A stretch of 64,000 nucleotides of DNA from Pseudomonas gregormendelii (GCF_017114825.1 NZ_JADEVO010000029.1:1-64000), one strand, 5' to 3'; counted from the stretch's first letter, positions 18,043 to 27,039 are shown. Notes: generated by a model from the sequence alone, not told the origin. A program made the numbers and translations.

Positions 18043-19649
18043 ACTCGATCTTCCTGCGAATCTACGGCGGGATGTGCGCAGCACTGATCCTGGTAGCGGT
18101 ACTCGGCGTGCTCGCCCTGCACCTGCTTAACGAGGTGCGCAGCGAGCAATACCGTGAACGCCTGGCCCATGGCACATTCTCGCTGATGGCTGACAACCTG
18201 CAACCGATGAACCAGACCGAGCGCCACCGGGCGCTGCTGGTCTGGGAGCGGCTGCTGGGCATTCCACTCACGCTGAAGACGTTTGCCCAGACCGACCTCG
18301 ATCTAACCCAGCGTACCCGCGTGCTCCGCGGCCAGGCGCTGGTGGAACAGACCGGGCCGCACGCAGCGAGGGTTTACAGGCTGGTCAGTGACAAGGAACA
18401 GTTGATGCTGACCGGGGAGGTGCAGCAGATCAGCGAGCAATTGGCCCGGGCGACCATTTACCTGCTGGCTGACGAACTGGTGCGCGTTCCGGTGGCCGAG
18501 CAGCCCAGGCGCCTGGCCGAGCTCAAGGAAGACAAGGGCTTTGGCTTCGACTTGCGTCTGGTCACTGTTGATCAGGCGGACATGGACGAAGACCAGAGTC
18601 GGCGGGTGTCCGAGGGCGACACGGTGATGGCGCTGGGCAAGGAGGGCGATTCGATCCGGGTGTTTGCCGGCATGGTCGGTACCCCGTGGGTGCTGGAGAT
18701 CGGTCCGCTGTACCAGATGAACCCTTACCCTGCACAGTGGCTGGTCCTGATCGCGGCCCTCGGCTTGAGCCTGATCGGGCTGATTGTCTACCTGCTGGTG
18801 CGCCAGCTGGAGCGCCGCTTACGCGGGCTGGAAGCCGCCGCCACCCGCATCGCCAAGGGCAGCCTGGAAACCCGGGTGCCAGCCCGCGGTGCGGACTCGG
18901 TAGGGCGCCTGGCGTCGGCCTTCAATGGCATGGCCGAACACTTGCAGCAGTTGCTGGCGATTCAGCGTGAACTGGTGCGCGCGGTGTCCCACGAGTTACG
19001 CACGCCAGTGGCGCGCCTGCGCTTTGGCCTGGAGATGATCGGCTCGGCCACGACGCCTCAAGCGCTGCACAAGTATTGCGAGGGCATGGACCACGACATC
19101 GAGGACCTCGATAAGCTGGTGGACGAAATGCTTACCTACGCGCGCCTCGAGCAGGGTTCCCCGGCCTTGAATTTTCAGCGGATCGATCTGGATGCACTGG
19201 TCAGCCAGGTCATCGAGGAGCTGGCGCCACTGCGGGCCGGTGTCACGGTGCAACGAGGTCTGTGCCTGTCTGCCGCCGATTGTGATGACGCCTGGGTCGA
19301 GGCCGAACCGCGTTACCTGCACCGGGCGTTGCAGAACCTGGTGAGCAACGCTATGCGTCACGCAACGACCAGGGTGACTGTCAGCTATCAGGTGGGGCAA
19401 CAGCGCTGCCGGATCGATGTCGAGGACGACGGGCCCGGCGTGCCAGAGGTGGCCTGGGAACGAATCTTCACCCCGTTTTTACGCCTGGACGACAGTCGCA
19501 CCCGGGCCTCGGGTGGGCATGGGTTGGGGTTGTCGATCGTCCGGAGGATCATTCATTGGCACGATGGCCGTGCGCTGATCGGCAAGAGCAAGAGCCTGGG
19601 CGGCGCCTGTTTCAGCCTGAGCTGGCCGAGACATCAGGAAAAGCGTTGA
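18039..19649 (+). CDS. Sensor histidine kinase, RstB-like
   Basis: A 536-aa membrane kinase. TM1 lies near residues 5-29, a periplasmic domain of about 200 residues follows (RstB-type), TM2 is at about 235-257, then HAMP, the H-box RAVSHELRTPVARL and an ATPase domain with NLVSNAMRHA, DDGPGV and GGHGLGLSIV. Translation starts at GTG 18039 in a GTGA overlap with the regulator gene, so the two proteins are made together and form one signalling pair. The signal is unknown. A single REP unit follows the gene. Confidence 0.87.
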   Translation: MNSIFLRIYGGMCAALILVAVLGVLALHLLNEVRSEQYRERLAHGTFSLMADNLQPMNQTERHRALLVWERLLGIPLTLKTFAQTDLDLTQRTRVLRGQALVEQTGPHAARVYRLVSDKEQLMLTGEVQQISEQLARATIYLLADELVRVPVAEQPRRLAELKEDKGFGFDLRLVTVDQADMDEDQSRRVSEGDTVMALGKEGDSIRVFAGMVGTPWVLEIGPLYQMNPYPAQWLVLIAALGLSLIGLIVYLLVRQLERRLRGLEAAATRIAKGSLETRVPARGADSVGRLASAFNGMAEHLQQLLAIQRELVRAVSHELRTPVARLRFGLEMIGSATTPQALHKYCEGMDHDIEDLDKLVDEMLTYARLEQGSPALNFQRIDLDALVSQVIEELAPLRAGVTVQRGLCLSAADCDDAWVEAEPRYLHRALQNLVSNAMRHATTRVTVSYQVGQQRCRIDVEDDGPGVPEVAWERIFTPFLRLDDSRTRASGGHGLGLSIVRRIIHWHDGRALIGKSKSLGGACFSLSWPRHQEKR

Positions 19650-19653
19650 GCCC

Positions 19654-19681
19654 CCTGTGGGAGCGGGCTGGCTTGCGATGG
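19654..19681. repeat. Single REP-like unit (family B)
   Basis: CTGTGGGAGCGGGCTGGCTTGCGATGG-like sequence matches one arm of the family B repeats elsewhere in the window (CTGTGGGAGC...GCTTGC.CGCGA). No inverted partner lies nearby. Confidence 0.55.
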
Positions 19682-19704
19682 GGTCCTCTCGAGCACTGAA
19701 ACCA

Positions 19705-20430
19705 TCAGGCCTGGATACTGACCAGGCTCAACAACTGCCCGTCCATCACCGCAAACTGCGCTTGCAGCTCGGCCCCGTTACGCCATTCGCTGGACAGGTC
19801 CGTGAGTAATCGCAATTTCACCTCCCCGGCTTCGTCCCACTCGAGCACTTCGGCATGCTCGAAGTAAAAACGCTGCTGCACGATCGGATACAAGGCCTTG
19901 AACAGGCTTTCCTTTACCGAGAACGTCAGCGTCACCAGCATCGCCAGCTGCTCGCGCCGACCGGCCGCCATGCGCTTTAATTCAGGTGCCGTCAGTATTT
20001 CCCCGGCCAGCCGTTCGGCTCGCTCCGGGTTCAGGATATTTTCCAAGTCCATGCCCAGGCCGCGCCAGTGGGCTTTTTTCGCGACGATCGCTGCTGCACG
20101 CCCGGTGCTGTGGGTGATCGAACCACTGATGTGCGCCGGCCAGACCGGCGCCCGGTCTTCACCTATCGCCGGGCTGAAATCCAGCCCCTCCAGTTGCTGC
20201 AACGCCGCCCGGGCACACACCCGCCCGGCGAGAAACTCCGCCTGGCGTTTGGCGACCGAGCGCTGGATGCTGGCAGGCACGGCGATGGCACTGCGTGCAA
20301 AGTCATCGTTGGTCAGCAGCGTACTGTCGAAGTGAGTGCTGAGCAGGACAGTTTCGGGCAGCGCAAACGGCAGTGGCCAATGAGCGTCGAGTGGCGTGCA
20401 GCAGGCGGGCAGGGCGGGGGAATGGTTCAT
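19705..20430 (-). CDS. pcpS: 4'-phosphopantetheinyl transferase (PcpS/EntD-like)
   Basis: This 241-aa enzyme carries the PPTase signatures: GSITHSTGRAAAI, LGMDLENI (metal-binding Asp and Glu) and TFSVKESLFKALYP. It activates acyl and peptidyl carrier proteins with the 4'-phosphopantetheine arm from CoA. The length matches PcpS of P. aeruginosa (242 aa), which serves both fatty acid and siderophore synthesis, and that gene lies in the same neighbourhood relative to phoPQ. I start at ATG 20430; an ATG three codons upstream (20439) is also possible. It is convergent with the kinase gene on its left. Confidence 0.85.
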   Translation of the reverse strand: MNHSPALPACCTPLDAHWPLPFALPETVLLSTHFDSTLLTNDDFARSAIAVPASIQRSVAKRQAEFLAGRVCARAALQQLEGLDFSPAIGEDRAPVWPAHISGSITHSTGRAAAIVAKKAHWRGLGMDLENILNPERAERLAGEILTAPELKRMAAGRREQLAMLVTLTFSVKESLFKALYPIVQQRFYFEHAEVLEWDEAGEVKLRLLTDLSSEWRNGAELQAQFAVMDGQLLSLVSIQA

Positions 20431-20538
20431 GTCAGGCATTTTGCCGGGTTGCCTCCTGGCTGGGTAGAGTCGAAGAGCTTTTGGCTGCTCCGGGTGACAA
20501 GGACGCTGCCTCGCCACCCAGACGTTCTCACCTTTCAG

Positions 20539-21330
20539 TCAGGAAAAGATTGTCTTGAGAAAGGCCTGCATGTCCGCCCAGGATTTTTCATCGGCAGCCT
20601 TGTTGTAACCGATATCCGGCCCGCCATGCTCGCCGTGACCGAGGCGGTCGGCATCCGGATTGCTGAAGCCGTGCTTGGCGCCTTCCAGGCTGACGAAGCG
20701 GTAGTCCGCGCCGGCCTTGTCCATTTCCGTCTTGAATGCCGCGACGTTGTCGGCAGTGACCATGCTGTCCAATGCCCCGTGCTCCACCAGGATTTTCGCC
20801 TTCACGGTTCCGGGTGACGCCGGCGTCTGGGTTACCAGCGCACCATGGAAGCTCACCACACCCGCTAACGGCACGCCCTGGCGTGCGGCGTTGAGCACCA
20901 CCGCCCCACCGAAGCAGTAACCGATGGCCGCGAGTTTTTGTGGGTCGGTCTGCGGTTGTTGTTTCAACAGGTCAAGCCCGGCCTGAAAGCGCCCACTCGC
21001 CGTCGAGCTGTCCTTGAGAGCGGCCTGCATGAAGGCCATGGCGTCTTTGGGGTGCTCGGTGTTCTGGCCATCGCCATACATGTCGATGGCCAGGGCGCTG
21101 TATCCCAGGCCTGCCAGATCGCGGGCGCGGCGTTTGGCATAGTCGTTGAGTCCCCACCATTCATGCACCACCACAACCCCCGGGCGCGGGCCCTTGATCG
21201 AGTCGTCGTAGGCGTAATAACCGATGAGCCGGGTGCCGTCGGCGCTTTGGTAGGGGATTTCCCGGGTCTGGATAGCCGCCTGGCTGAGTCCGCTCAAGGC
21301 GATTAATACGAGGGCAAGAAACGCGCGCAT
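20539..21330 (-). CDS. Dienelactone hydrolase family protein, exported
   Basis: A 263-aa alpha/beta hydrolase with a clear signal peptide (residues 1-18, cleavage after SQA). The dienelactone hydrolase layout is seen: VVVHEWWGLNDYAKRRARDLAGLGY, nucleophile GYCFGGAV (Cys where most hydrolases have Ser), LVEHGALDSMV (Asp) and AKHGFSNP (His). True dienelactone hydrolases are cytosolic, so the exported form points to a different, unknown periplasmic substrate. It is divergent from oprH. Confidence 0.83.
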   Translation of the reverse strand: MRAFLALVLIALSGLSQAAIQTREIPYQSADGTRLIGYYAYDDSIKGPRPGVVVVHEWWGLNDYAKRRARDLAGLGYSALAIDMYGDGQNTEHPKDAMAFMQAALKDSSTASGRFQAGLDLLKQQPQTDPQKLAAIGYCFGGAVVLNAARQGVPLAGVVSFHGALVTQTPASPGTVKAKILVEHGALDSMVTADNVAAFKTEMDKAGADYRFVSLEGAKHGFSNPDADRLGHGEHGGPDIGYNKAADEKSWADMQAFLKTIFS

Positions 21331-21378
21331 GGTTGGATCTCCCGCAAGTCAGTCATCGAAAAAGGTCGGTTCTGTCTG

Positions 21379-21417
21379 GTTCAGCCCAGGTTCAGAAGGT
21401 GTTCAGGGTGAGTTCAG
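21379..21417 (+). promoter_or_regulatory. Four tandem PhoP half-sites upstream of oprH
   Basis: GTTCAG occurs at 21379, 21390, 21401 and 21412, exactly 11 bp apart each time; a weaker GTTCTG lies at 21369. The PhoP box is a direct repeat of (T/G)GTTTA with an 11-bp period, so this reads as two boxes in series. A -10-like TAATCT at 21429 lies 11 bp after the last half-site, the normal PhoP promoter spacing. It should give Mg2+-sensitive autoregulation of oprH-phoP-phoQ. Confidence 0.82.
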
Positions 21418-21478
21418 GGCGAGCTGAGTAATCTTCTCCCATACCCAACAAGCACATGACAACACAAGGAAACACCTA

Positions 21479-22075
21479 ATGACTGGATTCAAAAAATTGC
21501 TGCTGGCTATCACCGTTATGGGCGCGAGTACCGCTGCCATGGCCAATGACAACTTCGTCAGCTTTACTCTTGGACAGACCAGCGACAAGATCAAAAAGTC
21601 CCATGCCATGAACAGCAACTTCAACCACCCGAGCGCCGCCGCGATCGACAAAAGCACTACTTTTGGTGTTCGCGTCGGTCAGCAAAACAGCCAAGGTCGC
21701 TACTACGCCACATACGACAACGTGTCGGACATGAACCACGACGGCCTGAACCTGCGCCAGGAAAACCTCTTGGGTAGCTATGATGTGTTCTACCCGGTGG
21801 GCGGTAGCACCAAACTGTTTGGCGGTGCCACCGCCGGTTTGGCCAAATTGTCGCAGGAAACACGAGGCTTCAGCCGCGACAGCAATATTGGCTATGCCAT
21901 CGGAGGGCAGTTGGGGATCTTGCAACAGGTTTCTCAAAAAACCTCGTTGGAACTGGGTTACCGTTATCTACGTAGCAATGCCAGCACCGAATTGAGCCGT
22001 GGCGGTAGCAAGTGGGGCTCGGTGGATTTGACCAGCAGCGCCCAGACGTATCTGGCGGCGAACTACGCTTTCTAA
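21479..22075 (+). CDS. oprH: Outer membrane protein OprH
   Basis: This 198-aa protein has a signal peptide (residues 1-22, AMA cleavage) and an eight-stranded beta-barrel pattern ending in ANYAF with the C-terminal Phe of outer membrane proteins. Segments such as DNFVSFTLGQTSDKI, GRYYATYDNVSD, LLGSYDVFYPVGG and LELGYRYLRSNAST match the P. aeruginosa OprH pattern as I recall it. OprH binds LPS and stabilises the surface when Mg2+ is low. It is first in oprH-phoP-phoQ. Confidence 0.93.
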   Translation: MTGFKKLLLAITVMGASTAAMANDNFVSFTLGQTSDKIKKSHAMNSNFNHPSAAAIDKSTTFGVRVGQQNSQGRYYATYDNVSDMNHDGLNLRQENLLGSYDVFYPVGGSTKLFGGATAGLAKLSQETRGFSRDSNIGYAIGGQLGILQQVSQKTSLELGYRYLRSNASTELSRGGSKWGSVDLTSSAQTYLAANYAF

Positions 22076-22198
22076 GCGGTACATCGCGAAAGGTTTGCGC
22101 CGTATCGACCTGAACAGGGGGATGCGGCGTCGCCGTGTTAACCATAGAGGTGCGCTGTCGTGCCTCGGCAGATGTTGATGTGTGCCTGGGAGGGCGTT

Positions 22199-22876
22199 AT
22201 GAAATTGCTGGTCGTAGAAGATGAAGCGCTGTTGCGCCATCACCTGCAAACCCGCCTCACGGACAGTGGTCATGTGGTGCAGTCCGTGGCCAATGCGGAA
22301 GAGGCCCTCTACCAGGCCGAGCAATTCAACCATGATCTCGCGGTGATCGACTTGGGGCTGCCAGGCATGGGCGGGCTCGACCTTATTCGCCAGTTGCGTT
22401 CGCAGGGCAAGGTCTTTCCCATCCTGATTCTGACCGCCCGCGGGAATTGGCAGGATAAAGTCGAAGGCCTTGCCGCTGGCGCCGACGATTACGTGGTCAA
22501 GCCGTTTCAGTTCGAGGAGCTGGACGCCCGGCTCAATGCCCTGTTGCGCCGCTCCAGTGGCTTTACCCAGTCAACGATCGTGGCTGGGCCGTTGCTGCTC
22601 GACCTCAATCGCAAGCAGGCCTGCCTGGATGATCAACCGTTGGCACTGACCGCCTATGAGTACCGTATCCTGGAGTATTTGATGCGCCACCATCAGCAGG
22701 TGGTACCCAAGGACCGCTTGATGGAGCAACTCTACCCTGATGATGACGAGCGCGATCCGAACGTCATTGAAGTCTTGGTGGGACGCCTGCGCCGCAAGCT
22801 CGAGGGGCCTGGCGGATTTAAACCGATCGATACCGTCCGTGGCCTCGGCTACCTGTTTACCGAGCGCTGCACTTGA
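22199..22876 (+). CDS. phoP: Response regulator PhoP
   Basis: A 225-aa OmpR-family regulator, the same length as P. aeruginosa PhoP. The receiver has E7-D8, phosphoacceptor D51 (VIDLGLPGMGG) and K in YVVKPFQF; the C-terminal winged helix includes ERDPNVIEVLVGRLRRKLE. The start is ATG 22199 after GGGAGG. It controls genes for low Mg2+ and cationic peptide resistance, including its own operon through the boxes upstream of oprH. Its stop overlaps the phoQ start. Confidence 0.93.
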   Translation: MKLLVVEDEALLRHHLQTRLTDSGHVVQSVANAEEALYQAEQFNHDLAVIDLGLPGMGGLDLIRQLRSQGKVFPILILTARGNWQDKVEGLAAGADDYVVKPFQFEELDARLNALLRRSSGFTQSTIVAGPLLLDLNRKQACLDDQPLALTAYEYRILEYLMRHHQQVVPKDRLMEQLYPDDDERDPNVIEVLVGRLRRKLEGPGGFKPIDTVRGLGYLFTERCT

Positions 22877-24219
22877 TTCGTTCGCTACGTGTGCGCTTGA
22901 TGCTCGCTGCCACGATCCTGGCAGTGTTGTTCATGCTGGCGTTACTGCCGGCGATGCAGGGCGCTTTCAGTCTGGCATTGCAAGACTCCATCGAACAGCG
23001 CCTGGCGTCGGACGTCACCACGTTGATCTCTGCCGCCCGTGTTGAAGACAACCGACTGAAGATGCCGGAGCAACTGCCTGACGAGCGGTTCAACCTGACT
23101 GACGGCCGGCTGCTGGGTTACATCTACGATCGCGATGGTCACCTGGTGTGGCGCTCGAACGGTAACCAGGAGGAACACATCAATTACACGCCCCGTTACG
23201 ACGGGCGCGGCAACGAGTTCGCCAGAATTCGCGAAGCCAATGGCCAGGAGTTTTTCGTCTACGACGTCGAGGTCAAGTTGCTCGGCGGCCAGAGCGCGGC
23301 GTTCAGTATCGTCGCTTTGCAGCCGGTACGTGAGTACGAGTTCACCCTCGACGGGCTGCGGGAAAATCTCTACCTGGGCTTCGGCGCTGCACTGCTGGTG
23401 CTGCTGGCGTTGCTGTGGATCGGCCTGACCTGGGGCTTGCGCGCGTTGCGCCGGCTGAGCCAGGAACTGGACGAAATCGAAGGCGGAACCCGTGAAAGCC
23501 TGAGTGAGCAACATCCCCGTGAACTGCTGCGTCTGACCGGCTCCCTCAACCGTTTGCTGCACGGTGAACGTGAGCAACGCAGTCGCTACCGTGATTCCCT
23601 CGATGACCTGGCCCATAGCCTGAAAACGCCGCTGACTGTTCTTCAGGGAGTCAGCGAAGACATGGCGCAGCGTCCTGAAAATCGCGAACAGGCCTGGGTG
23701 CTGCAAACCCAGATTGAGCGCATGAGCCAGCAGATCAGCTACCAGTTACAACGGGCCAGCCTGCGCAAGAGTGGTCTGGTACGCCATCAGGTGCTCTTGC
23801 GCCCGGTATTGCAAAGCCTGTGTGACACGTTGGACAAGGTGTATCGCGACAAGCGTGTGCAGGTGTCCTTTGACCTGCCAGAGCCTTGCTATGTGCCAAT
23901 CGAACAGGGGGCGCTGCTGGAAATGTTGGGCAACCTGCTGGAGAACGCCTATCGCCTGTGCCTGGGTGAGGTGCGAGTCAGTATGCGCGACACCGCAGAG
24001 GGCATCGAATTGTGCGTCGAGGATGACGGTCCCGGTGTGCCTTCGGACCAGCGTGCGCGAATTCTGCTGCGTGGCGAGCGTCTGGATCGTCAGCATCCGG
24101 GGCAGGGGATCGGCCTGGCCGTGGTCAAGGACATCATCGAAAGCTACAGCGCGAAGCTGACCCTCGACGACTCGCCCATGGGGGGGGCGGCGTTCCGGAT
24201 TCATTTTCCGGTGCTCTAG
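22873..24219 (+). CDS. phoQ: Sensor histidine kinase PhoQ
   Basis: A 448-aa inner membrane kinase, the same length as the P. aeruginosa protein. TM1 is at about 11-33, the periplasmic divalent-cation sensor domain at 34-165, TM2 at about 168-190, followed by HAMP, H-box DLAHSLKTPLTVL and an ATPase with LLENAYRLC, DDGPGV and GQGIGLAVV. It begins with TTG 22873 in a TTGA overlap with phoP. Acidic residues in the sensor domain would bind Mg2+/Ca2+ at the membrane face. Confidence 0.93.
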   Translation: MIRSLRVRLMLAATILAVLFMLALLPAMQGAFSLALQDSIEQRLASDVTTLISAARVEDNRLKMPEQLPDERFNLTDGRLLGYIYDRDGHLVWRSNGNQEEHINYTPRYDGRGNEFARIREANGQEFFVYDVEVKLLGGQSAAFSIVALQPVREYEFTLDGLRENLYLGFGAALLVLLALLWIGLTWGLRALRRLSQELDEIEGGTRESLSEQHPRELLRLTGSLNRLLHGEREQRSRYRDSLDDLAHSLKTPLTVLQGVSEDMAQRPENREQAWVLQTQIERMSQQISYQLQRASLRKSGLVRHQVLLRPVLQSLCDTLDKVYRDKRVQVSFDLPEPCYVPIEQGALLEMLGNLLENAYRLCLGEVRVSMRDTAEGIELCVEDDGPGVPSDQRARILLRGERLDRQHPGQGIGLAVVKDIIESYSAKLTLDDSPMGGAAFRIHFPVL

Positions 24220-24224
24220 AGTGC

Positions 24225-25223
24225 TCAGTTTTCCTGCGCCCGATAGGCTCCCGGCGTCAATCCGGTCCATTTCTTGAACGCCCGGTGGAACGCAGATGGC
24301 TCGGAGAATCCCAGTTGTTCGGCGATCTGTTGCAACGACAGGTCTGAGCGGCTCAGGTGGTAAATCGCGATGTCCCGGCGCAGTTGATCCTTCAACCCTT
24401 GAAAACTTGTACCTTCCTCGCGCAAATGCCTGCGCAGGGTCTGCGGGCTGATGTTCAGGTGCGCGGCCACTGCTTCCAGGTCAGGCCAGCGCGAACTGTC
24501 CCGACTGAGCAGTCGTCTCAGCCGGCTGCTCAAGCTGTTGCCATCGTCGGGGCGTGCCAGCAGGTCGGCAGGCGAGCGCTGCAGAAAGTGCTTGAGGGTG
24601 CGCTCGTCCTGCAACAGCGGCCTATCCAGGTAACGGCTGTGGAACACCAGGCTGCTCTGCCTGGCGGCAAATTCGAGGGGGCAGGAGAACAGCAGGTCAT
24701 ATTCGGCGCCGTGTTCGGGACGCGCATAGCTGAATGTCGCCTGTTCCAGCAGGATGCGCTGGCCAATCAGCCAGCTACCCAGTCGATGCCAGACCATCAG
24801 CTGGCTTTCGGTGAGGAAGTGGTCCGGATCACGGAACTGCGAATCGTCCAGGCTGAGGCGGATCATTTCGCCCTCGCGGCTGATGGTCAGGCGCGGGCCG
24901 TCGGGGAATAGGCTATAAAACAATAAGCCGCGATGCAGGGCCTTATCCAGATTACGGCAGTGGATCAGGGCGTGACACATCATCGCGAAGCTGCCGGGCC
25001 GACTGACTGTTGGCCCGAAACCGAGAAATTCGTCATCCAGCGCTGCCCATAGTCCCTGGAGCAGTCGGGTAAATTGCTCTGGAGCAATCCGCGCACGGGG
25101 CTCCTCAAGCAGCTCGGGACTAATGCCCAGTTGCTGGAGCAGGCCTGAATAATCGTACCCGCTTCGGCGAGCACCACCGAGGGCGGCGCGGGCGAAGTGG
25201 CTGGCGATGGTGCGTTCGCGCAT
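24225..25223 (-). CDS. AraC-family transcriptional regulator
   Basis: This 332-aa regulator has an N-terminal ligand or oligomerisation domain of the OruR/ArgR-like AraC subgroup (about 20-205) and a C-terminal pair of helix-turn-helix motifs (LEAVAAHLNISPQTLRRHLREEGTSF and LQQIAEQLGFSEPSAFHRAFKKWTGLTP). The start is ATG 25223 (MRERTIASHF); an in-frame extension to 25391 would cross the dyads upstream of dctA. It ends 5 bp after phoQ, convergent, and diverges from dctA. In P. aeruginosa a regulator gene (PA1182) sits in the same place. It may act on dctA or on itself, but this is not shown. Confidence 0.85.
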   Translation of the reverse strand: MRERTIASHFARAALGGARRSGYDYSGLLQQLGISPELLEEPRARIAPEQFTRLLQGLWAALDDEFLGFGPTVSRPGSFAMMCHALIHCRNLDKALHRGLLFYSLFPDGPRLTISREGEMIRLSLDDSQFRDPDHFLTESQLMVWHRLGSWLIGQRILLEQATFSYARPEHGAEYDLLFSCPLEFAARQSSLVFHSRYLDRPLLQDERTLKHFLQRSPADLLARPDDGNSLSSRLRRLLSRDSSRWPDLEAVAAHLNISPQTLRRHLREEGTSFQGLKDQLRRDIAIYHLSRSDLSLQQIAEQLGFSEPSAFHRAFKKWTGLTPGAYRAQEN

Positions 25224-25282
25224 AGAGTGAAAGTCCGTCCGTTGAACGGCGGATAGTAGACACGAGACTGGCGTCTCAACAA

Positions 25283-25337
25283 GGCGGATATCCGCCAATT
25301 TACCGGACGTCATCGGGCTGATGGGCGGAAATCCGCC
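25283..25337. promoter_or_regulatory. Two GGCGGA-TCCGCC dyads upstream of dctA
   Basis: GGCGGATATCCGCC (25283-25296) and GGCGGAAATCCGCC (25324-25337) have centres 41 bp apart, about four helical turns, so both face the same side of the DNA. They lie 80-134 bp before the sigma-54 promoter of dctA, the usual place for enhancer sites, and are good candidates for DctD binding. They could instead serve the divergent AraC-type gene. Confidence 0.7.
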
Positions 25338-25416
25338 ACTTGCGCCCGGCGCCCCGGGGATGCTGAAAAACTTGCAAGGCTTGATGTCCAACGGCTTGCA
25401 GGCAGTTTTATAAAGG

Positions 25417-25432
25417 TGGCACGGGCCTTGCG
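25417..25432 (+). promoter_or_regulatory. Sigma-54 promoter of dctA
   Basis: TGGCACG-N4-TTGCG matches the RpoN consensus apart from the last base. It lies about 130 bp before the dctA start. RpoN with DctBD control of dctA is established in rhizobia and pseudomonads. Confidence 0.87.
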
Positions 25433-25562
25433 ATGTAACGGGTAGATGTCTGCCATCGCGCAGCTCGAAAAAACAAATCCCTCCAGTGCAGGAGGGTTCG
25501 CAATTCAGGTGTCAGGGACAACAGATGGATGTTGTTCGCGGGCACTCTTGAGGAACTTTGCA

Positions 25563-26897
25563 ATGACGACTCGTCAGCCACTGTACAAATCCCTGTATTT
25601 CCAGGTGATCGTTGCTATCGCCATCGGCATCCTGCTCGGTCACTTCTATCCGCAGACCGGCGTAGCCCTCAAGCCGCTGGGTGACGGGTTCATCAAACTG
25701 ATCAAAATGATCATTGCCCCCATCATCTTCTGCACCGTCGTCAGCGGTATTGCTGGCATGCAGAACATGAAGTCGGTCGGCAAGACTGGCGGTTACGCGC
25801 TGCTCTATTTCGAAATCGTTTCGACCATCGCCCTGCTGGTTGGCCTGGTGGTGGTGAACATCGTGCAGCCAGGCAACGGCATGCACATTGATGTGAGCAC
25901 TCTGGATGCGTCCAAAGTCGCCCAGTATGTGGCGGCTGGTGCTGATCAAAGCGTCGTTGGCTTCCTGCTGAATGTGATCCCGTCCACCATCGTGGGTGCG
26001 TTCGCCACCGGCGACATCCTGCAAGTGCTGATGTTCTCGGTGATCTTCGGTTTCGCCCTGCATCGCCTGGGTGCCTACGGCAAGCCGCTGCTGGACTTCA
26101 TTGATCGCTTTGCCCATGTCATGTTCAACATCATCAACATGATCATGAAGCTTGCGCCCATCGGTGCCTTCGGTGCGATGGCATTCACCATCGGTGCCTA
26201 CGGCGTTGGCTCGCTGGTGCAGCTGGGTCAACTGATGGCCTGCTTCTACATCACCTGCCTGCTGTTCATCCTGATCGTATTGGGCGGTATCGCCCGCGCC
26301 CACGGCTTCAGCGTGCTGAAAGTGATTCGCTACATCCGTGAAGAACTGCTGATCGTGCTGGGTACTTCTTCTTCGGAATCGGTACTGCCGCGCATGCTGA
26401 TCAAGATGGAACGTCTGGGCGCTAAGAAATCCGTGGTAGGTCTGGTGATCCCGACCGGCTACTCGTTCAACCTCGACGGTACAGCCATCTACCTGACCAT
26501 GGCTGCGGTGTTCATTGCCCAGGCAACCGATACCCACATGGACATCACTCACCAGATCACCCTGCTGGTGGTGTTGCTGCTGTCCTCCAAAGGGGCTGCC
26601 GGCGTGACCGGGAGCGGTTTCATTGTGCTGGCCGCGACCTTGTCCGCCGTTGGCCACCTGCCAGTTGCCGGCCTGGCGCTGATCCTTGGTATCGACCGCT
26701 TCATGTCTGAAGCCCGAGCCCTGACCAACCTGGTGGGCAACGCCGTTGCGACCCTGGTCGTGGCCAAGTGGGTCAAGGAACTGGACGTCGATGTCATGCA
26801 AGCCGAACTGGCTTCCGGCGGTCGTGGTATTGCCGAAGAGCGTGAAGAGGACGACCTGGGCGTAGCCGAAGGTCCGACCCCAAGCAACGTCAAATAA
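25563..26897 (+). CDS. dctA: C4-dicarboxylate transporter DctA
   Basis: A 444-aa DAACS-family symporter that takes up succinate, fumarate and malate with H+ or Na+. Several long hydrophobic segments and the family signatures are visible: LIKMIIAPIIFCTVVSGIAG, the serine-rich loop GTSSSESVLPR, IPTGYSFNLDGTAIYLT and SKGAAGVTGSGFIVLA. The start is ATG 25563 with AGGAAC at 7 nt; the in-frame extension to 25446 has no such support. A terminator follows at once. It lies next to an AraC-type gene and behind a sigma-54 promoter. Confidence 0.95.
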   Translation: MTTRQPLYKSLYFQVIVAIAIGILLGHFYPQTGVALKPLGDGFIKLIKMIIAPIIFCTVVSGIAGMQNMKSVGKTGGYALLYFEIVSTIALLVGLVVVNIVQPGNGMHIDVSTLDASKVAQYVAAGADQSVVGFLLNVIPSTIVGAFATGDILQVLMFSVIFGFALHRLGAYGKPLLDFIDRFAHVMFNIINMIMKLAPIGAFGAMAFTIGAYGVGSLVQLGQLMACFYITCLLFILIVLGGIARAHGFSVLKVIRYIREELLIVLGTSSSESVLPRMLIKMERLGAKKSVVGLVIPTGYSFNLDGTAIYLTMAAVFIAQATDTHMDITHQITLLVVLLLSSKGAAGVTGSGFIVLAATLSAVGHLPVAGLALILGIDRFMSEARALTNLVGNAVATLVVAKWVKELDVDVMQAELASGGRGIAEEREEDDLGVAEGPTPSNVK

Positions 26898-26912
26898 GAC
26901 TGCTGTTTTGAC

Positions 26913-26936
26913 AAAACCCGCTTCGGCGGGTTTTTC
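26913..26936 (+). terminator. Terminator of dctA
   Basis: AAACCCGC-TTCG-GCGGGTTT stem-loop with a UUCG tetraloop and T-run, 16 bp after the stop codon. Confidence 0.93.
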
Positions 26937-27039
26937 ATGGTTGGGATTTGAGCGCAACGGTCACTGCGACTGATGCATCCGGTAATTGCTGCAATGCCAT
27001 CGTCTGCCTAGGCTTGGGGGAACGCATTGGAGGTTACTC

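Noticed and set aside
17329..19649. Naming the pair bfmR/bfmS
   Set aside because: They share the RstAB family, but position next to nrdA points to a different pair (PA1157/PA1158-like).
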